From the NCBI RefSeq assembly GCF_007858435.1, contig NZ_VIGW01000010.1, forward strand, positions 39,217-103,216: a DNA stretch of 64,000 nucleotides, read 5' to 3'. The notes beneath the pieces were generated by a model that worked only from the letters and a program-made list of their open reading frames with translations, was not told where the DNA came from and ran no database searches. Positions within the stretch are counted from its first letter, which is position 1. Each line of letters opens with the position of its first letter. This stretch comes from Tsukamurella asaccharolytica (GTDB taxonomy: Bacteria; Actinomycetota; Actinomycetes; Mycobacteriales; Mycobacteriaceae). Below are positions 1 through 10,717 of this stretch, piece by piece. Position numbers and translations under genes: made by a program.

Positions 1-798
1 GGGGTACCCGAAGACGGTCTCGACGAGGATCGCGCCGCCGAGGAGTCCTCCGACGAGCAGGCCGAAGGCGGTGACCGTGGCGGGTAGCGCATTCCGTAGC
101 GCGTGCCGGAGCACGATCCGGCGCTGGGAGACGCCGAGCGAGCGCGCGGTCACCGCGTAGGGCTTGCCCAGTTCGGTGTGCAGGGACTCCGTCAGGAACC
201 GGGCGAGCATCGCGCCCGTGGGCAGCCCCAGCGTGATCGCCGGAAGGATCAGGTACTGGACCGCGATGGTGGGTTCGGTCAGGTAGCCGTCCGGCGGGGC
301 GCCACCCGCGGGCAACCAGCGCAGCCGCACCCCCGCCAGCAACACCAGCAGCGTGCCGAGGACGAAGGTGGGGATCGCGATCGCCGCGGCGTTCACCCCG
401 GTGACGACCGCGGAGAGCCAGCGATTGTCGAAGACGGTGACCGCCAGCGCGAGCCCGACGGCGAGAACGACCGCGACCAGCAGGGCCGCGCCGGTCAGCA
501 CGAGGGTGTTCACCAGGCCGAAGCTGATGAGCGCGCTGATCTCGCCGCCGACCTGGTAGCTGCGCCCGAAATCCAGGCGGAGTATCGACGAGATCCAGGT
601 GAGGTACTGCGCGAAGAAGCTGCGGTCGAGGCCGAGTTCGTGGCGCAGTGCCTGCACGTCGCTCGGCGAGGCGTCGGGGCCGAGCAGCGCCGCCTCCGGT
701 CCGCCCGGAATGAAGCGCAGGATGCCGAAGATGAGGACGGACGCGAGCAACAGCACCAGCAGGGCCGTCGGAACGCGGCGGAGGAGATACGCGGTCAT
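1..798 (-). CDS. ABC transporter permease, DppB/OppB type (C-terminus cut by window edge)
   Basis: This is an inner-membrane permease of a dipeptide/oligopeptide-type ABC importer. The visible 266 residues begin MTAYLLRRVPTALLVLLL, the usual first helix of DppB-like permeases, and carry the EAA-type coupling loop near residues 205-225 (ARSLGVSQRRIVLRHALRN). The family is about 310-330 residues, so only the last helices lie beyond the window. The start is an ATG preceded by GGAGAA. It follows the binding lipoprotein by 26 bases in the same direction, so the two form an operon whose second permease and ATPases should lie outside the window. The substrate cannot be read from the sequence. Confidence 0.9.
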   Translation of the reverse strand, partial: MTAYLLRRVPTALLVLLLASVLIFGILRFIPGGPEAALLGPDASPSDVQALRHELGLDRSFFAQYLTWISSILRLDFGRSYQVGGEISALISFGLVNTLVLTGAALLVAVVLAVGLALAVTVFDNRWLSAVVTGVNAAAIAIPTFVLGTLLVLLAGVRLRWLPAGGAPPDGYLTEPTIAVQYLILPAITLGLPTGAMLARFLTESLHTELGKPYAVTARSLGVSQRRIVLRHALRNALPATVTAFGLLVGGLLGGAILVETVFGYP

Positions 799-824
799 GG
801 GATTCTCCAATATCGGGCGGCCGG

Positions 825-2408
825 CTACTGCGGCGAGGCGAGGTAGGTCCGGGCGAAGCGCAGGTCGTTGCGCTTGCCCCAGTCGACGCCCCCGACCTGG
901 GGTGACGCTGCGACCTGGGTGATCCGCACCCCGATCTCGACGATGAATAGGTCGCGGAGCAGGATCTCGCTGAGACGGCGGTAGGCGGCGAGCGCCTGCG
1001 GCGACGTACCGTCGGCGACGCGCCACGCCGCCTCCGCGGCCGCGGTGTAGTCGGGGTCGGAGTAGTTGGACGAGTTCTTCGCCGCGTTGAACGGGTAGGC
1101 GGAGACAGCGAGCGTGGACGGGGTGAACTGGGCGAAACCGTGCTCGAGGATCCATAGCCCCTCGAACTTCCCGCCGACCAGCTTCTCGGACTGCTGCGCG
1201 TAGTCGTTCGCCACCAGGCGCACCTTGATGCCGGCGTCGGCGAGATTGGACTGCACGATCTCCGCGATGATCCGCTGATTGCCCCCGGAGGCGTAGTCGA
1301 GGGGGATCTCAGGAATCTCGCCGATCTCGCGGACCAGTTCACGGGCCTTGTTCACGTCGCGGCGATAGGTGCGGTTGTCCGCCTCGTCGTAGGCGGGCGA
1401 CCACCTGGGCCAGGCGACGTTCACCGCGTACGCGCTGCCGCGCGTGACATCGTTGACGATCCGCTCGCGGTCGATCGAGTACGCGATCGCTTGGCGAAGC
1501 CGCACATCCGACAGCGCTGGATTCTTGACGTTGACGCCCACGTACTGCTGGGACTCGGCGCCGACGAGGGACACGTTCTGGAAGCCGTTGCGCCCGGCCG
1601 CCAGTTGCTGGTCCTGGGGAGTCAGTTCGTCCGCGATGTCGATCTGCCCGGTGAGCAGGCGGGTGTACAGCGCCCGGCTGTCCGGGATCACCTGATAGGA
1701 GATGTGTTCCAATGCGGGGCGCCCGCCCCAGTACCGGTCGTTCCGATCGAGTCGTAGTGATTGTTTCGGCTGCCACTGCCCGAATCGGAACGGCCCGGTG
1801 CCGTTGTAGACGGTGCCCTCCTTGAGCTGCGGAAGGGTGGCGACGTCGAGGATCGGGGCGGAGTCCAGCAGGTCGAAGACATTGCTGAGCGGATGCGCGA
1901 AGTACAGGATCACGCGGTGCGGGTCCTGGGTGTCGAACCGCGTGATGGCGGCCGCGGTGCGCTTGAACTGCGCCGTCCAGGGACCGCCGATGTACGCCTT
2001 GATCGACTCCTCGACGTCGCGGGAGACGAAGGGGCGTCCGTCGTGGAAGGTGACGTCGGATCGCAGGTCCAGCTCGAGTGAGAGCCCGTCGGGAGCGAGC
2101 CGCCACGCGGTGGCGAGGGACGGGGTCGGCGTGACCCCGTCACGGGTGTACCGGATCAGCGTGTCGTAGACGTTTGCGAGGACGGTGCCGTTGAGCTTCT
2201 GGCCGATCTGCAGGAAGGTCTTGGGAGAGAAGTCCTGATCGACACCCACGCGCAGGGTTCCGCCCTGGGGGACGGAGCCGTCCGTGCGTGGTGCCTGGGT
2301 GGCTGCGGTGCGCTGACGCGCCACTGCCGACTCACAGCCGGAGGAGCCGACCGCCAGTATCAGGACGACGATCAGTGCGATCGCACGGGTGACCGGGGAT
2401 TTCGTCAC
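825..2408 (-). CDS. ABC transporter substrate-binding lipoprotein, family 5
   Basis: Extracellular solute-binding protein of the peptide/nickel/opine type (SBP_bac_5), 527 residues. A signal peptide ends in the lipobox GSSGC with acylated Cys25, so the protein is anchored to the outer face of the membrane. Typical family blocks are visible, such as TLRVGVDQDFSPKTF at the mature N-terminus, DVTFHDGRPF and LRQAIAYSIDRERIV. The start is a GTG with GGAGAGG upstream. It is the first gene of a minus-strand operon with the DppB-like permease and is divergent from the sulfatase. Ligand unknown; peptide is the family default. Confidence 0.92.
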   Translation of the reverse strand: MTKSPVTRAIALIVVLILAVGSSGCESAVARQRTAATQAPRTDGSVPQGGTLRVGVDQDFSPKTFLQIGQKLNGTVLANVYDTLIRYTRDGVTPTPSLATAWRLAPDGLSLELDLRSDVTFHDGRPFVSRDVEESIKAYIGGPWTAQFKRTAAAITRFDTQDPHRVILYFAHPLSNVFDLLDSAPILDVATLPQLKEGTVYNGTGPFRFGQWQPKQSLRLDRNDRYWGGRPALEHISYQVIPDSRALYTRLLTGQIDIADELTPQDQQLAAGRNGFQNVSLVGAESQQYVGVNVKNPALSDVRLRQAIAYSIDRERIVNDVTRGSAYAVNVAWPRWSPAYDEADNRTYRRDVNKARELVREIGEIPEIPLDYASGGNQRIIAEIVQSNLADAGIKVRLVANDYAQQSEKLVGGKFEGLWILEHGFAQFTPSTLAVSAYPFNAAKNSSNYSDPDYTAAAEAAWRVADGTSPQALAAYRRLSEILLRDLFIVEIGVRITQVAASPQVGGVDWGKRNDLRFARTYLASPQ

Positions 2409-2609
2409 GTGCCTCTCCGTCTATGTCGAACACGGCGCACGCGCCAGTCTGGATCGGAATCACCGTAGGGTTCGGGACCGGTGGCGGGCCAATCTTTGGA
2501 TCAGGCTGAGCGCAAGTGATTTCGCGCAGCAGTGAGCAAAACTCGATGGGTGATGATGGTCGAGGCCGCGCGCCCGAGCGCGGCGTCGAGGGATGAGGGT
2601 GGCGAGACG

Positions 2610-4988
2610 GTGAGTGATTCCGAGCGGCGGGCCGATGGCGGCGCGGCGACCGACGAGAGCACGGACATCCCGGCGGACGCGCGGGGCTATGAGGGCTTCG
2701 AAGGTGTGGTCCGCCGGCTCGCGTCCCGCTCGGTCCCCGCGTGGGCGCCCGAGCTGCGTGCCCCCGACGGTGCCCCCAACATCGTCGTGGTCCTCATCGA
2801 CGACATGGGCTTCTCCGATATCTCGCCGTTCGGCTCCGAGATCGACACCCCGCATCTCGCGGCTCTGGCCGACCGCGGTGTGCGCCTGACGAATTACCAC
2901 ACGACGCCGGTGTGTTCGCCGGCCCGTGCGGCCCTGCTGACCGGGCTCAATCCGCACCGGGCGGGGTACGGCACCGTCGCCAATTCCGATCCCGGCTTCC
3001 CCGGCCAGCGTCTCGAGCTGGCGGACGACGTCCTCACCCTCCCGGAGATTCTGCGGGCCTCGGGGTACGCGACCTTCGCCGTCGGCAAGTGGCATCTGGT
3101 CCGCGATGCGAACATGGGGCCGGGTCGACCCCGCGAATCCTGGCCTTTGCAAAGAGGATTCGACTCGTACTACGGATCGCTCGAAGGGCTGAACTCGTTC
3201 TTCTACCCGAACCAGCTGATCGCCGACAACACCGTGGTGGACGTCGAGGACTACGGCGACGACTATTACGTGACCGACGACCTGACCGATCGCGCGGTGG
3301 CCTCGATCACGTCGCTGCGTGCGCAGGAGCCGGACAAGCCCTTCTTCCTGTACTTCGCCCATATCGCGATGCACGGCCCGCACCAGGCGAAGGCCGCCGA
3401 CATCGACAAGTACCGGGGCCGGTACGCCGAGGGCTGGGACGAGATCCGGCGGCGCAGGTTCGCCCGTCAGGTCGCCGACGGGCTGTTCGACGAGAACACC
3501 CCCATCGCGGAGCGCAACACCGAACCCGGGTACGACGCGCCGCCGTGGGATTCGCTCACCCCGGACGAGCAGCGCCGGTTCCAGCGGTACCAGGAGGTGT
3601 ACGCCGCGATGGTCGACAGCATCGACCAGAGTCTGGGGCGGATCACCCGCCTGCTGACCGATCTCGGCGAGCTGGACAACACCATCATCGTCTTCACCTC
3701 GGACAACGGCGGCACCGCCGAGGGCGGCCCGGTGGGGACCCGCTCCTACTTCAGTCAGTTCGTGCACTCGCCGGTGCCCGCGGACTGGGAGCGCGACGTC
3801 GATCACGACGAGGACCTGATCGGGACCGCGGCGCTGGGCACCCATTATCCGCGGGGCTGGGGACAGGCGTCCAACACGCCGTTCCGCTTCTACAAGGGGC
3901 AGACCTTCGCGGGCGGCGTGCGTGTGCCGTTCGTCCTCTCGTGGCCGCGAGGCCTACCCCGCTCGGCGGACGACAACGGCGTGCGGCGGCAGTTCACCTA
4001 CGTGACGGACCTCGCGCCGACGCTGTTGGACCTGGCAGGGGTGCCGACGCCCGCCGAGCGGCACGGCAAGCGGGCGAAGGACCGGGACGGCGTCAGTGTG
4101 GCGGACGTGCTCAGGTCGGCCGACCTTCCGAGCCCGAGGCACGAGCAGTACGCGGAGTACGGCGGGCACCGGGGCTTCTACCGCGACGGGTGGAAACTGC
4201 TGTCCCTGCACACCGACCCCAGGGCGGTCGACGATCCGACCTGGCAGTTGTTCGACGTGCGCACCGACCCCGCGGAGACCCGCGACGTGGCGGCCCAGTA
4301 CCCGGACAAGGTCGCCGAGCTTTCCGCGGCCTGGGACCGCGCCGCTTGGCACAATACGGTCTTCCCGCTGTACGACGATCCCGCCGCGCAGGTCCGGCGG
4401 CGGCCGGAGGAGGCGCGCTACAGCGATCCGATCCGGATCCTGGCCGGTACTCCGACGCTCGAGCGGTACCGGTCGAGCAGGCTGATCGCCTACCGGGACG
4501 TGCAGATCGACGTCGAGCTGTCCGGGTGGACGCCGGCCGACGAGGGAGTCCTGGTGGCCCACGGCGACCCGCAGGGGGGCTACCTGCTCTACATCGAGGA
4601 CGCCGTCGCCCACCTCGTCGTCAACTCCTACGGACGGTTCCATCGGACGTCCGCTCCGGTGCCCGCGGGGACCGACTCCCTGGTGGTGCGGATCGGTGCA
4701 TCGCCGAGCGTGCGGTGGAACCTCGCCCTCAGCGCTCGGTCCGGCGCGGACGAGGTCCATCTCGCCGAACTCGACGGCGTGGTCGCCCTGGTCGGCATGG
4801 CGCCGTGGACCGGGATCTCGGTGGGCGTCGACGCCCGGGGCCCCGTCGACCCCGAGCTGCGAGCTCGGCGGGGCCTGTTCCGGTTCGGCCCCGCGCTCAC
4901 GGCGGTCACGTACACGCCGGGCACCGTTCGCGTCCCCGAGCCGGTGCGCCGGGGTCTCGATGAGGAGGCGGAGGAGTACGCGGACTGA
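2610..4988 (+). CDS. Arylsulfatase family enzyme
   Basis: Sulfatase that hydrolyses sulfate esters, about 792 residues and close in size to mycobacterial AtsA-type enzymes. The metal-binding start of the fold is seen in NIVVVLIDDMGFSDISPFGS, and the formylglycine signature is VCSPARAALLTG, with Cys102 the residue expected to be oxidised. TSDNGGTAEGG carries a further metal/substrate motif. The last 200 residues form a beta-rich C-terminal region. I chose the GTG at 2610 because the protein then begins shortly before the conserved ARGYEGFEG block; a GTG at 2532 in the same frame would add 26 low-complexity residues. No signal peptide is visible. No formylglycine-generating enzyme is encoded nearby. 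Confidence 0.88.
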   Translation: MSDSERRADGGAATDESTDIPADARGYEGFEGVVRRLASRSVPAWAPELRAPDGAPNIVVVLIDDMGFSDISPFGSEIDTPHLAALADRGVRLTNYHTTPVCSPARAALLTGLNPHRAGYGTVANSDPGFPGQRLELADDVLTLPEILRASGYATFAVGKWHLVRDANMGPGRPRESWPLQRGFDSYYGSLEGLNSFFYPNQLIADNTVVDVEDYGDDYYVTDDLTDRAVASITSLRAQEPDKPFFLYFAHIAMHGPHQAKAADIDKYRGRYAEGWDEIRRRRFARQVADGLFDENTPIAERNTEPGYDAPPWDSLTPDEQRRFQRYQEVYAAMVDSIDQSLGRITRLLTDLGELDNTIIVFTSDNGGTAEGGPVGTRSYFSQFVHSPVPADWERDVDHDEDLIGTAALGTHYPRGWGQASNTPFRFYKGQTFAGGVRVPFVLSWPRGLPRSADDNGVRRQFTYVTDLAPTLLDLAGVPTPAERHGKRAKDRDGVSVADVLRSADLPSPRHEQYAEYGGHRGFYRDGWKLLSLHTDPRAVDDPTWQLFDVRTDPAETRDVAAQYPDKVAELSAAWDRAAWHNTVFPLYDDPAAQVRRRPEEARYSDPIRILAGTPTLERYRSSRLIAYRDVQIDVELSGWTPADEGVLVAHGDPQGGYLLYIEDAVAHLVVNSYGRFHRTSAPVPAGTDSLVVRIGASPSVRWNLALSARSGADEVHLAELDGVVALVGMAPWTGISVGVDARGPVDPELRARRGLFRFGPALTAVTYTPGTVRVPEPVRRGLDEEAEEYAD

Positions 4989-5054
4989 GAGGGGCACTTG
5001 ACGCGCCACCCGCGACCCGTCCCCTCACCGTACGGGCGTCTTGTTGAAATGCGC

Positions 5055-5060
5055 TAGAAT
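5055..5060 (+). promoter_or_regulatory. Possible -10 element for the gcvP leader
   Basis: TAGAAT lies about 20 bases before the glycine riboswitch aptamer, a sensible place for its promoter. I see no convincing -35 hexamer at 16-18 bases upstream, so the assignment rests on the -10 match and position only. Confidence 0.35.
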
Positions 5061-5077
5061 CTTCGTGCGCCGCAACA

Positions 5078-5225
5078 CCGCGTGGGAGAGCCCTGCGGGC
5101 ACCGTCGAGCACGGGCCCCGGGGCGCCGAAGGAGCAACACCTCTCCGTCAATCTCTCAGGCACCAGGACCACGTGGGTTGGGCGCCTCTGGAGCCGCCGG
5201 CGACTGAGGGAGAGGCCACCCGGCC
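5078..5225 (+). promoter_or_regulatory. Glycine riboswitch (one full aptamer plus 3' partner stem)
   Basis: The leader of gcvP contains the conserved glycine-aptamer blocks in order: GGGAGAG at 5084-5090, GCCGAAGGAGCAA at 5125-5137 and AATCTCTCAGG at 5150-5160, closed by a P1 helix involving GTGG and CCAC. Only one complete aptamer is present. The following stretch (about 5179-5225) can fold but lacks the core motifs of a second aptamer, which fits the singlet type with a ghost partner. Glycine binding should switch on the P-protein gene, matching substrate to enzyme. No terminator hairpin with a U-run is seen before the ribosome binding site GGAGGT (5227-5232), so control is probably at translation initiation. 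Confidence 0.9.
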
Positions 5226-5237
5226 CGGAGGTCCCCA

Positions 5238-8069
<2,832 letters not shown>

Positions 8070-8280
8070 CGCCTGCCGGGGGCGGGCCGCCGCCTGGGGC
8101 CAGGGGGAGGAGGTGCGCCGGTCCGCGCGCTCTCCGATTCTGTCCATGACGGACGCCGTGTCCGACATGGGCAGAATCCGAGAGCCGGGTTGGGGCGTGG
8201 ATGTCATCAGCGCCCGGAACGGCGGTCGCCCTGCTCAGCGAGGACCGTCATGCGGAGCTGAGTGCGAGGCGAACGCGAAA

Positions 8281-8306
8281 CGCCCGTCCCGAGAACGGGA
8301 CGGGCG
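8281..8306 (-). terminator. Intrinsic terminator of the MT0933-like gene
   Basis: A perfect 10-bp stem (CGCCCGTCCC with its complement, loop of six) lies 40 bases past the stop of the minus-strand gene and is followed on that strand by TTTCGCG. It also faces the end of gcvP, so it may serve both directions. Confidence 0.65.
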
Positions 8307-8345
8307 CTCCATGCCGAGGCGGACCCGAGGCGGGCCCGCGGGCAC

Positions 8346-8597
8346 TCAGTTCTGCGGGGGAGTGGGCGGCTGGTTGCCCGGCGCCGGCGGGGTGCCCGGC
8401 GCCTGCTCGCCGCCCGGGGCCGGCGGGGTGGTGTTGGCGCTGCCCGTGGCGCCCTTGACCTTGTTCACCGCCTGATCGATCTTGTCCTCGTGGCCGGCGA
8501 ACTTGCCCTTCGCCGCCGCGCCCGCCTTGTCGATCACTTTGTTGACCTGCTCCGGGTTCTTGCCGAGCAGTTCCTTGATCTTGTCGAGAAGCGCCAT
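8346..8597 (-). CDS. MT0933-like antitoxin family small protein
   Basis: An 83-residue protein whose first 50 residues (MALLDKIKELLGKNPEQVNK and following) match the pattern of the Rv0909/MT0933 antitoxin family: a short amphipathic helix, a charged linker and a second helix (HEDKIDQAVNKVKG). The last 30 residues are a disordered Pro/Gly/Gln tail. The start ATG has GGAAGGA eight bases upstream. In M. tuberculosis the partner toxin Rv0910 is directly adjacent; here no toxin neighbours it, although an Rv0910-like SRPBCC protein is encoded 27 kb away (36137-36568). Antitoxin function is therefore unproven. Confidence 0.7.
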   Translation of the reverse strand: MALLDKIKELLGKNPEQVNKVIDKAGAAAKGKFAGHEDKIDQAVNKVKGATGSANTTPPAPGGEQAPGTPPAPGNQPPTPPQN

Positions 8598-8749
8598 GGT
8601 GCATCCTTCCGATGGTTCTGTTCGCGGCCTTGTTCCTCGTTCACCGTATCGGAGTTCGGCCGCCCCGGCCGAGGTCGCGATCGCCCAGATTCCAGACCGG
8701 AAGGAGGAATGCGACAAATCCCCGCGGCGGCGAGAACGGCCTTCTGGAT

Positions 8750-9862
8750 CTAGCGGCGGTTCAGGGAGTCGGCGAGCGAGATCACGGTGGCGTTCCCCGC
8801 CGGGGCGAGGGGCTCGACGGTGCCGAAAGCGACGGAATCCGTCTTCGCGGGAGCGGGCTCGCCAGTGACCCGGAAACCTGCCTCGGCCAGTGGTTTCGCA
8901 TTGCCCTGCCGGGTCAGGTAGGCGACGAAGTCGGCGGCGGCGCGATGGTGGGCGTCGGTCGTGTCCCCGCGGTCGAGCACGGCGGCGGGGTAGGTGGCCG
9001 AGGCGGTCGGGCCCGCCGGGTACACCGCGACCGGTGCGGCCGCCCCCCGGCCTCGGGCGAACGTGGCGAGCTGCTGTTCGAGGACGGGCACGGCGCGCAC
9101 GGCGTCGCCCGGCGTGGTCAGCGCGTCGAGGGCGGCGCCGGTCGTGGCGGACGCGGGGGCGTCCTTCGCCCAGCGGGCGAGCGCGCCGGTGACCACCGGG
9201 CTCCGGGCCGCATCGTCGGACAGCGCGGCCCCGGACGTGCGCGCGACCGCGGCGCCGACGGACTGCGCTGCGAGGTAGGTCCCGTCCGCCTCGGCGCCCG
9301 TCGGCAACGCGATCCGCAACTGCTCCTGCCGCGCCGGGAGGTCGAGCCATCGCACCCCGTCGAAGGCCGGCCGCGCGGACCCGCGCACGGCCAGGACCAC
9401 GGGCGACGTGGCGATCGACGTCGGCTGTCCGGACAACTCGGCGGGCTTGACCGCCGCGAGGCGCGCCGTCCACACCGTGCTCTCCGGGATCCACAGCGAC
9501 GGCGCCGCGCCGAGCTTCGGGTCCCAGGCGCCCGCCAGGGCGTCCAGCGCGACGCGGGAGTCTATCCCCGTCACCTGGATCTTCGCGCAGTAGTCCGCCG
9601 AGACCGTGCCGCTCGCGTTGAAGCCCTCCGCGACCCGGCGTAGTGGCTCGACGAGCGCGGGGGCGGCCGCGACCTGCACCGCGAGGTCGCCGCGCACGCA
9701 CGAGGCGGCCGCGTCACGGCCCTCCTGGGCCGAGCGACCCGACAGCCAGACCATGGCGCCGGCGACCGCGGCCACCACGACGACCGCGGCGACCGCGACG
9801 ATCAGCCAGCGCGCGATCCCGCGGGAACCAGTTGCAGAACGATGTGATCCCATCGAGAGCAA
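8750..9862 (-). CDS. Membrane-anchored solute-binding-like protein
   Basis: A 370-residue protein with an N-terminal transmembrane segment (about residues 18-43) followed by an extracytoplasmic domain of the bacterial solute-binding type (a phosphate/sulfate/molybdate-like two-lobed fold). In actinobacteria this domain is commonly fused to a C-terminal von Willebrand A domain. Here the protein ends just after the binding domain (NATVISLADSLNRR), with no MIDAS motif, so it is the short form. It starts one base before the stop of the upstream spermidine-synthase-like gene, suggesting co-transcription with that gene. Ligand unknown. Confidence 0.65.
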   Translation of the reverse strand: MLSMGSHRSATGSRGIARWLIVAVAAVVVVAAVAGAMVWLSGRSAQEGRDAAASCVRGDLAVQVAAAPALVEPLRRVAEGFNASGTVSADYCAKIQVTGIDSRVALDALAGAWDPKLGAAPSLWIPESTVWTARLAAVKPAELSGQPTSIATSPVVLAVRGSARPAFDGVRWLDLPARQEQLRIALPTGAEADGTYLAAQSVGAAVARTSGAALSDDAARSPVVTGALARWAKDAPASATTGAALDALTTPGDAVRAVPVLEQQLATFARGRGAAAPVAVYPAGPTASATYPAAVLDRGDTTDAHHRAAADFVAYLTRQGNAKPLAEAGFRVTGEPAPAKTDSVAFGTVEPLAPAGNATVISLADSLNRR

Positions 9863-9863
9863 C

Positions 9864-10717
9864 CTACCCGAAGACGCCGCGCGGCGGCATAGGAGACTCC
9901 TGTGCGTTCGCGCTGGTGAAAGGCTTCGCGCCGCCCACGAACCGGGTCACCTCGCCGCCGGAGAGCAGGGTCCCCGGGAACGGGTCGCCCGCCAGCCGCC
10001 GGGCCAGCCCGTCCGGCACCGCGCCCGCCACGACGACCAGGTTCCCGAACCGCCGGCCCTTGAGCACGGCGGGCTCCGCGGCCACGGCCACAGTGCCCCC
10101 GGTCGATGCGCCGAAGACCTCCGCGACCGTCGCGATCACCGACCTGGCGAAGGCGAGCGGCGGACCGTCGGCGACGTTGAGCGCGACCACCGCCCCCGGG
10201 GCGAGCAGGGGTTTCAGCGAGGCGAGGAATTCCGACGTGGTCAGGCCGGACGGGGTGCGCGCCCCGGCGAAGACGTCGACGACGAGCACCTCGACGGTGC
10301 CGAGCATTCCGGGCGGCAGCACGGTGGCCGCGAGCGCGGCGTCGGCGCAGCGGATCTTGATCTGCTCGCGCTTCGGGAGCGGCGCCGCGGCCCGGACGGC
10401 GTCGATGAGCGCACGGTCGACTTCGAGCACCTGCTGCCGCGAACCGGGCCGGGTGTGCGCGATGTAGCGGGGCAGGGTGAAGCCGCCGCCGCCCAGGTGC
10501 ACGGCGGTGACGGGGACGCCGGGCGGCCGCGCCAGGTCGATCACGTGGCCGATCCGGCGCACGTACTCGAAGACCAGGTTGGTCGGGTCGCCCGTGTCGA
10601 TGTAGCTCTGCGGCGTCCCGTCGAGGAACACCGTGAACGCACCGGGCCGGTCGCGATCGGCTTCGATCACGACCGGCCCGGAACCCGACGCAGCGCCGGT
10701 CTCGGCTGCGCCGCTCA
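9864..10717 (-). CDS. Spermidine synthase-like methyltransferase-fold protein
   Basis: Rossmann-fold protein of the polyamine aminopropyltransferase family. The cofactor loop is seen as VHLGGGGFTLPRYI, the acidic residue after beta-2 in EVDRALIDAV, and the N-terminal beta domain in FTVFLDGTPQSYIDTGDPTN. Many actinobacterial members lack proven aminopropyl transfer, so the substrate is open. The start is ambiguous. A GTG at 10670 gives 268 residues but cuts into the first beta strand and has no clear ribosome site. A CTG at 10716, overlapping the glcB stop as CTGA, restores 15 more residues and couples the gene to glcB. The range given includes that overlap. Confidence 0.75.

Noticed and set aside
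2741-4963. Alternative-frame ORF of 740 codons inside the sulfatase gene
   Set aside because: Ala/Arg-rich shadow frame; all sulfatase motifs are in the other frame.
5179-5225. Second full glycine aptamer
   Set aside because: GGGAGAGG occurs, but the remaining core motifs are missing before the gcvP start; interpreted as a partner stem only.
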